Shown one piece after another: positions 42,712 to 52,420 of a DNA stretch of 64,000 nt (positions are counted from its first letter, which is position 1; the number at the start of each line of letters is the position of its first letter). Origin of the DNA: Galdieria partita (lineage: Eukaryota; Rhodophyta; Bangiophyceae; Galdieriales; Galdieriaceae); NCBI GenBank assembly GCA_025991245.1, contig BQMJ01000015.1, forward strand, positions 186,001 through 250,000, read 5' to 3'. A program made the position numbers and the translations under genes. Under the pieces are notes generated by a model. That model saw nothing but the letters and a program-made list of their open reading frames with translations, did not search any database and was not told where the DNA came from.

Positions 42712-44166
42712 ATGACACAGCTAGCAAGTACTCATGTAGAACAGGTTGGAAGGTTGGGTTGTTCTTCTTTTGTTCCACAAGGGGAAGGGGTTGAGGAGTC
42801 CAGTATTATTCCGGCCATGGAAGACCTCACTCTATGTGTTGCTTGCATGGAACAAGTTGCAAACGTAGTTTTTGTACCTTGTGAGCATAGTGTTATTTGT
42901 GAGCGTTGTTTATGTATGCTGGATAATCAACTCTGTCCTTGCTGCAGGGAGCAAATATTGTTTTTCAATTTGTTGCCCGTCAAGTTAAAGACAGTTGAAG
43001 ACTGTTCTCTGAATGTGATGAACGAAGAATACTGGGCTTGTAGTGAAAAAGGTCCAGTCAATAATGTTAAGGTCTCTGAGTACTTTGAGAAGTACAGTGC
43101 AGGGAACCCAGTTGAGGAAGTGATATCTCCATCCACTTCCGTTCTTCAGTTTATTGGCCATTCAGAAGGACAGGAGAATGGTTGGTTTTGTCAGTTTTGC
43201 GAAAACTATCATTCACGTGAAGAAATTGAAAACTCGCTGATGTATCCGTTGGAGAAACTTTTGCAACAGCGAAATGAGCACGAACGCAACATTGTTAAAC
43301 AGACCCTACAGGTTTGGGTTTGTGGTTCCTCTTTTGAGATGAATGAACTTTTGATTGAAGTATTGAGGAATATATTTCCTGTTGATGGTTCTTATATTCA
43401 TACTGGGACTTGTATCAACCAAAGTCCTAAAGTTGGCAAAGAGGCAGCTCATGCTATGAACAAAAGTTTGTTCAAGTTGCCACGTTTGGAGTTGAACTTG
43501 GGAAATAAAGTGGCTAATAAGAACCACTGTCCCATTCAAAGTCGTGAGAAGCCTCCTGTAAATATTTGTTTTCAATGTGGACAATATTCACCCAATAGTC
43601 GTTTTGAAGGGAATTTTATTTGTTTTAGGAATATAAGGACATGGGAGTTGTTCAGATTTGCAAAGCTAAAGGACTCTTGGTATACTCCTGATTTACTATT
43701 ATATTGTTGTTATAGTGACAATGAACAATCATTTTATGATATTTTGAGTTTGAAGAGACGTTTGAGAGATCGATATGGTTTCGTTTGTAAAGAATTACTT
43801 GTGCTATTAGACAAGTCTGAACTGGAAGGAGGAAGAAGCAGCAATTCTCCGGAACATTTTAAACATGTTTTTTGGCATCAAGAGCAAAGCAGTCTTACCA
43901 TCGATTCGATATACAAGTTGCTCAAAGAATATGAACCTAATCGTGCAGATTTACTGGATGTATTATATGTTAACTTGGCGGATAAATTCAATAACTTGCG
44001 TGCGTTGTTGAAAACTGTTGTGCGTCGAGCAAAAATTCAGAGAAAACGGCAAAATAGAAGTCGTTCTTGGATATCGTCCCATGCAACAACACCAACAGTA
44101 ATAAGCAGCGACAGGAACAGAAATGTTGGTCATTCATCAGGGTCAAATAGTTGTCGTTGTATGTAA
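42712..44166 (+). CDS. RING protein C: RING finger plus degenerate Ras-like domain, CaaX-like end
   Basis: About 484 residues from the first ATG, no intron. The RING at about residues 40-80 reads LCVACMEQVANVVF, PCEHSVICERCLCMLDNQLCPCC (cut), all eight ligands present, of the short IAP/MGRN type. From about residue 200 a domain resembles a small GTPase: LQVWVCGSSFEMNELLIEVL in the P-loop place without GK[ST], a TWELFRF core strand, DLLLYCC, and LVLLDKSELEGG where NKxD would be. The C-terminus is basic and ends SNSCRCM, with Cys four from the end. The overall order is shared with two genes at 48.7-51.5 kb. A membrane-attached E3 ligase is inferred; I know no named family. Confidence 0.75.
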   Translation: MTQLASTHVEQVGRLGCSSFVPQGEGVEESSIIPAMEDLTLCVACMEQVANVVFVPCEHSVICERCLCMLDNQLCPCCREQILFFNLLPVKLKTVEDCSLNVMNEEYWACSEKGPVNNVKVSEYFEKYSAGNPVEEVISPSTSVLQFIGHSEGQENGWFCQFCENYHSREEIENSLMYPLEKLLQQRNEHERNIVKQTLQVWVCGSSFEMNELLIEVLRNIFPVDGSYIHTGTCINQSPKVGKEAAHAMNKSLFKLPRLELNLGNKVANKNHCPIQSREKPPVNICFQCGQYSPNSRFEGNFICFRNIRTWELFRFAKLKDSWYTPDLLLYCCYSDNEQSFYDILSLKRRLRDRYGFVCKELLVLLDKSELEGGRSSNSPEHFKHVFWHQEQSSLTIDSIYKLLKEYEPNRADLLDVLYVNLADKFNNLRALLKTVVRRAKIQRKRQNRSRSWISSHATTPTVISSDRNRNVGHSSGSNSCRCM

Positions 44167-44294
44167 ATTTTTTTTCAACTTTTAAATATTTCATTATCCA
44201 ACATGTTTCTTGAGTTGAAAACACTTTCAACTTGCAATCTTCAAAAGTAACCATCCTACCCTCACTTTTGTTGTTTTACAAGTATACTAGGAGT

Positions 44295-46112
44295 TTAGAC
44301 TGATTCCATTCGTTTCAAAGCTGAATACATTGCAAACCAAGAAGAAAGACAGAAGACACTACATATCCAAAAAGGAATACCCAATGGAAGCTTCTCTTGA
44401 ACACTAACTCGGAAAACTTCACTGAATAACAAAGGACTAACAATTCGTGTAACAGTTCGAAGACTCTGAATACCACCCTGTAACAGTCCATAGTCTTCAT
44501 TCACCATTCCTTTTGCCAGAATAGAGTTGAGAGTAGGAAAGACACAAAAGGAAATGCATCCAAGCCATAAAATAACAAAAAACATCCAACCTCTATCACA
44601 ACCAAAATGACAAGAAAGATTTCCAACTCATATTCCACTCTTACCTAGTTGCCATGCCATAACCAAGAAAGTGAAGAGCTAAAATAATACGTTAAAAAAA
44701 ATGAACAGCCGTTGAAAATCATTGCACTAACCATCCACTGCTATACTAAGCAGCAATGTAACATGTTCTCCAAAATGGCCAACCAAATAACGTATGAAAA
44801 TGCCTTGAGATAGTAAAGCAACGATCCCGACACTGGAAAGGAATAATCCAAGCTCTGCCGTATGCCTATAAACAATAAGATGATTATCCAACCTTGAAAT
44901 AATAAATTTTTTCTCAACCATTCAAAACGTTGACGACAATACATATAGATAATTGTAAAAATTCCTTCATTCATTCCCAAAAAGACAATTGCCAAAGCAA
45001 CGAGAGTCATTGCATTTGAGCTTAAAAAGAGTCGAACTCCAGAAACCATATGATAAACAACATGTTCAAGACTGTTCTCCGAAGCAGACAATCGAGCTCT
45101 GGTTTCTTGGAAAAAAAACAAAATGTAAACCTTTAACAACATACAATATAGACATTTACAAACTCTTTCAGCCAACTCACCATACAAGAAACTTGCAACA
45201 CAAGTGATGCATAAAGAGGGAATAATGCATTGTAAGATTTCGACAAGTATCCACCCAAAGATGGAGCCAAAGCAAAACCAATACCAAAAGAAGCTCCAAC
45301 CATACCTAAAAATGTATCAACAGAAATTTAGACAACTAGACACAAAAATATACCAAAAGCTGAAGATAAATGTGGTTGAAAATTGCTCATATCTGCAACA
45401 CAACTAAGAAATGAACGATGAATTTCACCATTCGTCTCGACAAGAATATTCTTTACCTGTTGATCAAAGCCAAAAAACCGGCTGTAAGACCATAAAAAAC
45501 TCTGCCAACAAAATAGGATGCAATATATTTTGGAGAGCTACATATGACAAGTAAATTCAGTGCTTGTCCTGTGTAAAACATAACGTTGAGGACCACATAA
45601 AGGGAAAAGAATGAATGACTTGTACCAAATAAAGAAAGCAGTAAAAAGGGTTTACGACCTCTCCTATCAGATAAGCTTCCAAGGAAAGAGTTTGAAAAAA
45701 CTTCCAAGAAAGCACCCTGGTACTATGGTTAGATGGACTTATCCGTTCATAAACTTGCACTCACCAACGAACTAATGTAGCCTTGCAGTAACGTTGCCTT
45801 GGATAAATCTCCAACACAAGCATCTAATAATAATTCCGGTATAGAAGGAACATATAATCCCACAGAAAAAGCATTTAAGAAGACGAGTATATATAAACTT
45901 TTTGTATTATGTGACAATTTTACAGCCAAGTTATTGTCTCCTTCCCCATGTAAGGATAAAACACTATCCGGCAACCAGTCACTGTTGGCGTATGATTCGG
46001 TTCCTAATAAGGATTCATTGACTGTAGTTTCGTTGTCTATAATATAAAGGTCGTTGTTAACAGGAAGACAACTTGGACTACTGGCTTGGACAGTTGTCTC
46101 CTTCCGAGCCAT
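44295..46112 (-). CDS. Major facilitator superfamily transporter (TetA/MFSD-like)
   Basis: Eight exons: 46112-45765, 45716-45457, 45403-45354, 45305-45181, 45130-44919, 44865-44732, 44678-44645 and 44592-44295. Introns are 48-53 nt; 486 residues. After about 75 polar residues the first helix is SLYILVFLNAFSVGLYVPSIPEL. The MFS loop-2 motif GSLSDRRGRKP is clear. Twelve helices can be traced, ending FWICSVFCLSSWFAMYSAL. The pattern matches the TCR1/TetA-like group (including MFSD10 and MFSD14), whose substrates are mostly unknown. One intron uses the donor GTTGAG. Start codons of this gene and the GRAM gene are only 45 bp apart. Confidence 0.83.
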
Positions 46113-46157
46113 TCCTCTTAGTTAATCCACGCGTGGCCCAAGTGACGGTTTATTCTT

Positions 46158-48449
46158 ATGTCCGAAGAAAATGTGGAAAACCATCGCATGGCTATAGAAG
46201 TAGCCTCTTCTTCTCAAAGGACATTGAACTCAAGTGCAACACTGGAACAACGTACAAGTGCAGTTTCCTTTTCTCATACACAAAACGACACTTCATTTGG
46301 CAAGTCAGCGACCGAAACACAACAAGACTGGTCCCGTATGGCCTCCGAAGACACAACTGTACCTGCAACGTTAAAGACGAGAGAAAAAAGTTGGAATAGT
46401 ATCGGTAATAAGAACTCAGCACAATCCGACTCTGCTTCCACCAACCTTAACAAGAAGACCAGTAAGGAGAGGAATCGATTGGTTTCTTCAAACAAACCGG
46501 ATAAATATAGTAGTATCGTTACAAGCTCCTCAGGTCTTAGTGATTCTACGTATTCCGCTTCACAGATTTCTCACTCGAAAACCCTTCATAAGAGGTTCCA
46601 CCTTCCAGATTCAGAGAATCTTCTAGGAGAGTTTGCTTGTGCCTTGGGAAAGGGGGTGCTCATGCAAGGAAAACTTTATATGACAAACAGTTATTTATGT
46701 TTTTTCTCTGGACTATTTGGCCGTCCCTTGAGAGTGGTTATTCCGTTGAGCGATATATTGAGTATAAGAAAGAAGAATGTGGCAATGATTTTCCCAACTG
46801 CTATTCAAATAGTATTGAAAGATGGGAGGAAATATTTCTTTGCTTCCTTTTTGACAAGAAATCTAGCTTTTCAACGATTGGTTGGTGTATTACTATGCCT
46901 GTCAATTCCATGTTTTTACTCAACTACTATTTCTAGTTTCTTCTGTGGACTCTATTCAAACAAGGAAAGCTTGCAGAGTTAAAGAGCAGTGCACAATTTG
47001 AGAAAATATTAGAAAACTTTGGCAGTCAAGAAGATGACAATGAAGATATGCATACAGTAGATGACTCTGTTGTATCGAATTCGGAGGATTCGGAAATGCA
47101 AGGTGAAGAGAATCAAGAGAGAGATGAGCAGCAACACAACAGAATAGCTGAAACAATCAGAATGTTTGAAAGAGAAGATTTCACACAAACAAGCATGTTT
47201 GATAATTCGTTCAATGACCAGGACCACCTTCTTGTCTCTTGTCACCTTGCCACATCTGTTTTGTATCTTGGAGAGTTGATTGCTTTGAACTCATGTCCTA
47301 TAGGAAATGAAACAGAGGAGCCAAATTCTGTACCTTCGTCTTCAGAAGAAGAGGGACTGGACACAACACATAGTGTATTGGAAGAGTATCATGAATTACG
47401 AGGAGATTCCAATTTAGAGATTAGCAAATGGCAACGTCACTCTACTTTGGGATGTATTCGTACCGTCAAATACTACTCACCTGTTCATAACAAAGCTTTG
47501 GCGGTAGGAATCAATAAAACTCGAAATGAAGAACATCAACGTATCTGTTTGAATCCAGAGAAAGATTACTTACTCGTAAGTCGATTGTTACTTGTCTGTT
47601 TCTTTCGTATATTTTGATACTGATCAATGAAGGTGGAATGGACGAACCAGTTATTAGACATTCCATTTGGGGATACTTTTGTTATGCAAACTAGGATAGA
47701 GGCCCATGACAAGTCCACTAATAAAAATAATAAGCCTGAATGTGAAGTGAATATATATCTCAATGTTGAGTGGAAGAAAAAGGTCATGTGGAGGAGATTG
47801 ATTGAGTCGAATATTCATCGAGAAACAATGGAGAGCTACGAAACCCTGACAAAGGTATTAAAGAAGCACATTGAAAATAACAGAGGCAATTATATGATGG
47901 ATGAACTTGTGAAGAATGGGAACGCCAAATCTATAACAAGGTCGAAGCTCGAAGTACAAACAGATTTGCCAGAAAATGTAAGATTTTATCCCATTTCCTT
48001 GTCTTCTTTATTTAAATATGACTTAGAGTCAGAAAAACAAGTCTTCGAGCTCCAAAACTTCTTTGGAAGATGGTTTCCAAAGTCCAAATAGAAAAGAAAG
48101 TTGGAATGCTCGACTCCGAAGTTTAGAGACCCAACTTTATGCACTTTTTATATTTGTTTTGTTAATATCTCTAATCGTTTTAATTGGATTTTTCTTCGTT
48201 CTTCGTTCTGAAAGAAATCAAGGACATATCTTAAGTGAGCGCATAATGCAACTGGAAGACTTGGTTCAAAATCAACTCGCAACGAAGCATCACAAAGAAT
48301 GGATTCCAACAGTCGAATGTAACAACGAAGCATCAGTTATTAAGGAACAAGATTTACAGCGTTTGGACAGTTTAGTGACACAACTAAATGAGGTTGTATC
48401 TTCTTTATACTCACGACAGCTTTTATCGAAGGGAAAGGAAGAAAGTTGA
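46158..48449 (+). CDS. GRAM/VASt-domain membrane protein (LAM/Aster-like sterol transfer)
   Basis: Four exons, 46158-46880, 46937-47575, 47633-47977 and 48027-48449, with introns of 56, 57 and 49 nt, give 709 residues. The last intron (GTAAGA..CTTAG) explains an apparent frame change. About 140 Ser/Thr-rich residues precede a GRAM domain (FACALGKGVLMQGKLYMTNSY; SIRKKNVAMIFPTAIQIVLKD). A VASt domain follows (LGCIRTVKYYSPVHN, then EWTNQLLDIPFGDTFVMQTRI). A single membrane helix near the end (LYALFIFVLLISLIVLIGFF) is followed by a coiled coil. This layout is that of Lam/Ysp and GRAMD1 proteins, which move sterols at ER-plasma membrane contacts. Confidence 0.87.
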
Positions 48450-48696
48450 TAAGCTTTTGTAGATGTCAATACTTATTTTCTATTTCTATGTACAAAGTAC
48501 TAAGAAGAACTGTAACGGAATACTTTTGTTTCCTCGTTTCTATAAAAAAATTCAATCAAGTGCCTCTTCTGTTCTTTATTTCCTAAATGGAACAAATAAA
48601 AAACAATGACGCACTTTGAAAACTCACAAAACATTCACTCAAATATATAAACAATGCACAGAGCCGAAAACAACATACAACAACAACGTCGATACG

Positions 48697-49932
48697 TTAC
48701 ATAAAACAACACAAGTTGTGGAAGGAGTTGCATCGCTCTAGACGACGCCCTTGTTTGATGAAAGATGCAATGTCGTGTCCCAATCGTTCCATATTATGTT
48801 CATCCAACTGTTGGATATGCACAATCTTTGATGCACGTCTATGAATAGGAACCTTTAAAAATGCTTCTTCGACTTGCCCAAAGGTCAACTTCCTTTCAAG
48901 CATCTTTTCGCTTTCAGATAAAGGAACATCAAGAAATACCCATATTCGGGGTGTACACATTACATAGCGCAAAGATATCGATTCGTCTAAAGCCACCACC
49001 TCGTTCAAGGATATTTCTGAAAATGCTGAACAGCAAAGAATAAAAAGGTCTTGCTTTTTCTTCTTTTGCTGTCGTAGCATGCGAATAAGTTCCCATATTC
49101 TGAAGCTTTTTATATGAAGCGGAATGTTTTCAATACAAGCATTGGCAAGATATGCCTGAGCTGATGAAGTAGTGTCGACAACAGTGTGCAACGGAATAGA
49201 TTGGTTCATAGTTGTCAATTGTTCACTCTGAAGCGAACCTGCATGAGAGTTGTTCGAAACAAACTCCACTTTTGCACCATTCCTTAACCTTTGTTGCTCG
49301 AAACTTTCGAAATCATCCATATGGAAGTCTTTGAGATTGTTTTCAAATCTTGCAAGGACTTCACTAACGAGTGCCTTGGTATTGACTTCAACGGAACCTG
49401 AAACCACAACTTGATACGTTCGCCTAAGGACAAAACTCTCAAATGCACGTCTTTCCTCTAAAATATTTGAAAAAGGAACTTCTAATTCTAAATGACCTTG
49501 ATATTCACTGTGCATATGAAACGAAGCACTTTGACCAACAACTTCTCCTGGCCTAGTGGAATCTTCCTCAAGAGGAAACTGCTTAGAATTAACTTTAGCC
49601 TCTTCAGAATTTTGTGTTTCACCTATTTTTGGTTTAAATGGATATAAATCTTTTGCACCTTTCACTCGAATGACTTGCACCGTTTGGCGACATAGAGGAC
49701 ATAGTGTATCGTCCAAACGAGACACGCAAGTTTGACAAATTATGGCGTGTCCACAAGGCCTAAGTTCGATAGTAGATTGATTCTCTAGACATACTACGCA
49801 ATTTTCAGTAAAATAAGGTGACGAGTTGGACTTGTTCAGAGGCTTTCCAACCGGCGCGTGAAACACTTGCATCATTTGAAACAGAAATTTGACAATCGTC
49901 GTGAAAACGTGGCAAAATGACTTTCCATTCAT
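48697..49932 (-). CDS. RING protein B: RING finger plus degenerate Ras-like domain, CaaX-like end
   Basis: 411 residues, no intron. The RING at about residues 45-85 is CVVCLENQ, RPCGHAIICQTCVSRLD, CPLCR with all zinc ligands. The second domain begins near residue 165 (TYQVVVSGSVEVNTKALVSEVL in place of a P-loop). It continues with FRIWELIRML and FILCCSAFSEISLNEVVALDE, then PRIWVFLDVPLSE where the fourth GTPase motif would be. This is the most degenerate of the three. It ends NSFHNLCCFM, giving a Cys at position -4. The WEL and ALDE landmarks align with RING protein A, 62 bp upstream on the same strand, suggesting tandem duplication. Confidence 0.75.
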   Translation of the reverse strand: MNGKSFCHVFTTIVKFLFQMMQVFHAPVGKPLNKSNSSPYFTENCVVCLENQSTIELRPCGHAIICQTCVSRLDDTLCPLCRQTVQVIRVKGAKDLYPFKPKIGETQNSEEAKVNSKQFPLEEDSTRPGEVVGQSASFHMHSEYQGHLELEVPFSNILEERRAFESFVLRRTYQVVVSGSVEVNTKALVSEVLARFENNLKDFHMDDFESFEQQRLRNGAKVEFVSNNSHAGSLQSEQLTTMNQSIPLHTVVDTTSSAQAYLANACIENIPLHIKSFRIWELIRMLRQQKKKKQDLFILCCSAFSEISLNEVVALDESISLRYVMCTPRIWVFLDVPLSESEKMLERKLTFGQVEEAFLKVPIHRRASKIVHIQQLDEHNMERLGHDIASFIKQGRRLERCNSFHNLCCFM

Positions 49933-49994
49933 TATTCTTCCAGAAATTCCATTTTGTTTATTCCAACTCTTTACAAACGAAACAAAAATCTATT

Positions 49995-51524
49995 TTATAT
50001 TATCGTGCAACCAAGACAACCCACATGATCCTCCAAACGTTCTGTTTCATTCTTGTCTACGATACCTCTTGCTGACTTGGCGTGGGTAATTATTTCCTTT
50101 CCTAGTTCAATATACCACGAGCAAAACTTCCCTCTCTCTGGTAGAAAAAAGAAATCTTGAGGTCTTCTATCCAATGGAATCTCTTTGAAAGCAAACTCAG
50201 CATCTTCAAGACTTATTTGGTCACTTGGGTCCGAAGTTTCATTACCGAGTACCGCCCAAAAGCGTGGAGTAGTACATTTGAGACGTTCTCGCAATACTTC
50301 GTCCAAAGCAAGCATTTCACGAAATGAACGTAATGAGTGTGTGTCACATGAAAGAATAACAACATCTGGATGGCGAACATCAGCTTTCCCAGTTCTCATT
50401 ATTCTTAACAACTCCCATAAGTTTACTGCAGTCACTCTAACGGGTGCTCCTTGAATATCCAGATTGGCCACAAAGTCTTCTGCTGCCTGAAAAGTGTCAA
50501 TTGCATCTAAGTATTCTTCATGTCCAAGTTTAGACTTTTCTTCTGGTGACCATGGAATATACGGTTTCTTTACAGGAAAAAGATCCTGTAACGAATGAAC
50601 AATACCTTCCTTGTCTACATCATCTGATCCTGTTACCAGAACTTGGAAAGTCTTCTCAATTACTTCATTTTCGTGAAACTTGCACTCTTCAAGTATGTTA
50701 CTCAGGGAAACCACTATCTTTGGGGGAATGTATTCTTCCTTGGGCTCCTTCTTTTGAGAAGCCCGTGGCGTTGTAAAGATTCTCTTAAAATTTCGCAAAC
50801 TTACTGAACGTTTGGGACCACTACTACTTGGTTCTCCTCCAATCGAGTGGCTAGAATGCAACGAAGGCGAACGACTATAAGAAGAAACATTTCCCAACGC
50901 TGCTAGACCAGAAAACGACTCTTCTCTCAGTGAAGCCTCTCGAAAAGAATCTTCAACCTCTATATCCTGTCCTTTCTTCTGTTCAAGTTTTTCCTCCAAC
51001 TGCTGAGTGAAACCTGCGTGGAACCTTGGAAAGATTCTCACAGTTTCTACATGATTCCTACAAAACGGACAAAGTTGATCGTCTAATCGTGTCACACAGT
51101 AACCACAAAGTATCTTATGTTCACACGGCAATAACATAATATTTGCTGGGTGGTCATAGCAGGCAATACAATACTCCGACGAATACTTTTCCTCTTTTGT
51201 GGGGGAAACATTCTCCACTTCAAATGTAATATCTTCCAAGTTGTCCAGTTTCAACTTTTCCAACTGGTTCTGTTTCTCTGTTGTTTCGCTTGATTCCTCG
51301 TGTACAGTTTCCAGCGACATGTAAACACACGAATTGTCCACTTCAGATGTAATTGTTGTGGTCGTCCGCTTAAAGAATGTGGAATCTTCGTAGTAATTTG
51401 GAAACAAACCATTTTTTCGGTCATCTTCATGGAATGTTGTTGGCAAATGTGAGTTTGTTTCAAAGTCACCATTGAATTTGTTAACTAGTGGAAGACCTGA
51501 AAGTTGTGAAATATTACCTCTCAA
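49995..51524 (-). CDS. RING protein A: RING finger plus degenerate Ras-like domain with CaaX box
   Basis: Open for 509 codons. The 5' end is unresolved: the frame lacks an early ATG (first at 51320), and an acceptor TTTCAG at 51497-51502 suggests an unseen first exon. The RING lies at about residues 119-157 of the open frame (YCIACYDH, LPCEHKILCGYCVTRLDDQ, CPFCR), C3HC4. A Ser-rich linker follows. The GTPase-like region (about 290-485) has FQVLVTGSDDVDKEGIVHSL, VTAVNLWELLRI, DVVILSCDTHSLRSF and WAVLGNETSD, where Ras has LVGNKxDL. It ends VGCLGCTII, a good CaaX box. It has the clearest resemblance to a Ras-type fold in the family. Confidence 0.75.
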   Translation of the reverse strand: MRGNISQLSGLPLVNKFNGDFETNSHLPTTFHEDDRKNGLFPNYYEDSTFFKRTTTTITSEVDNSCVYMSLETVHEESSETTEKQNQLEKLKLDNLEDITFEVENVSPTKEEKYSSEYCIACYDHPANIMLLPCEHKILCGYCVTRLDDQLCPFCRNHVETVRIFPRFHAGFTQQLEEKLEQKKGQDIEVEDSFREASLREESFSGLAALGNVSSYSRSPSLHSSHSIGGEPSSSGPKRSVSLRNFKRIFTTPRASQKKEPKEEYIPPKIVVSLSNILEECKFHENEVIEKTFQVLVTGSDDVDKEGIVHSLQDLFPVKKPYIPWSPEEKSKLGHEEYLDAIDTFQAAEDFVANLDIQGAPVRVTAVNLWELLRIMRTGKADVRHPDVVILSCDTHSLRSFREMLALDEVLRERLKCTTPRFWAVLGNETSDPSDQISLEDAEFAFKEIPLDRRPQDFFFLPERGKFCSWYIELGKEIITHAKSARGIVDKNETERLEDHVGCLGCTII

Positions 51525-52420
51525 CTAATTTGATTTGGCTTTTGGAGCCCAGTAGTTTGTATGCAGACTATCTTTTTATGTAAACATAGTAAATTTGAGG
51601 CTTTTTGAGCAAGAAACAACTCTTGTGTGTGTCACTGTATCGTGGAAAAGTCGAGTAGTTGGAGAACCCACAGTCAGTATTGTCCTCTCTCGTTTGAGGT
51701 AGGAACTTGTCATAGCAGCCTGAGCGACTGGAATTTTTCTATTGCTTATATATATTTAGTTTTCATTGTTTAAAGGCTTTTCTTGCTTCGTGTCGTTCTT
51801 AATTTGAGGAAGGATTTCCTCACGAGTTGTTCCTTGTCTGTCTGTTATCAAGATAACCATCAACAACCGTAGTGATGGTCAGTGGCAACTCAAGAGTGAA
51901 CTCTTGGAGCAACAAGGTATCGGCAAGTAAAGAGTGTTTCGTGACAAAAATTAAGATAGCTTTAGTCGATTGGACTGGCTGGCGATATTCAGGTTTACCA
52001 AAATCCTTGTCTGTCAGAGTCCCTTCATAGTAGACTTCCAACGTCTAGAGCATTTTAGGAAACTCTAATAAGCTGCAAGTTTTATAAAAGTCTAGTACAC
52101 AGCAGTCTCCATATAAAAGTAACTTGGATCTCGTCATCCTCTTTCCTCCCTTTCAGCTATTATCTATTGGCCTATCAAAGTCTGTCAGTCATCTATCAAA
52201 GCATAGGGCTCTTGAAAGCTTGTAAACAAGTGCCATATACAAATATAGACCGTATTAAGATTTCATATAAAGAAGATTTTTAATAACTAATTGGTTTTGA
52301 GTATTTTCCAATACAAGTTTCAACAACATTTTAACAATCATTGGACTCCATCCACACACCACATTTGTCCCGACATTATGTGCTTCTGGATGCTTCTAAC
52401 GTTGGCATACATGTCTTGAC
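51525..52420. other. Intergenic region with one possible tiny gene
   Basis: About 0.9 kb between RING protein A and the DNAJA gene. It should hold the missing first exon or promoter of RING A (right of 51524) and the DNAJA promoter. Apart from the small candidate at 51820-52112, I see no gene, tRNA or repeat. Confidence 0.45.
51820..52112 (-). CDS. Possible small protein, unrecognised
   Basis: A frame of 75 codons (52044-51820) opens at an acceptor CTCTAG. A 4-codon first exon META (52112-52101) with a 56-nt GTGTAC..CTCTAG intron would supply an ATG, giving 78 residues. The composition is protein-like rather than low-complexity (LEVYYEGTLTDKDFGKPEY; KAILIFVTKHSLLADTLLLQ). I see no family. 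It could equally be part of a longer gene or chance. Confidence 0.28.

Noticed and set aside
47978-48091. Apparent frame break or two separate genes in the GRAM/VASt protein
   Set aside because: A 49-nt intron with a GTAAGA donor joins the VASt domain to the membrane helix in frame.
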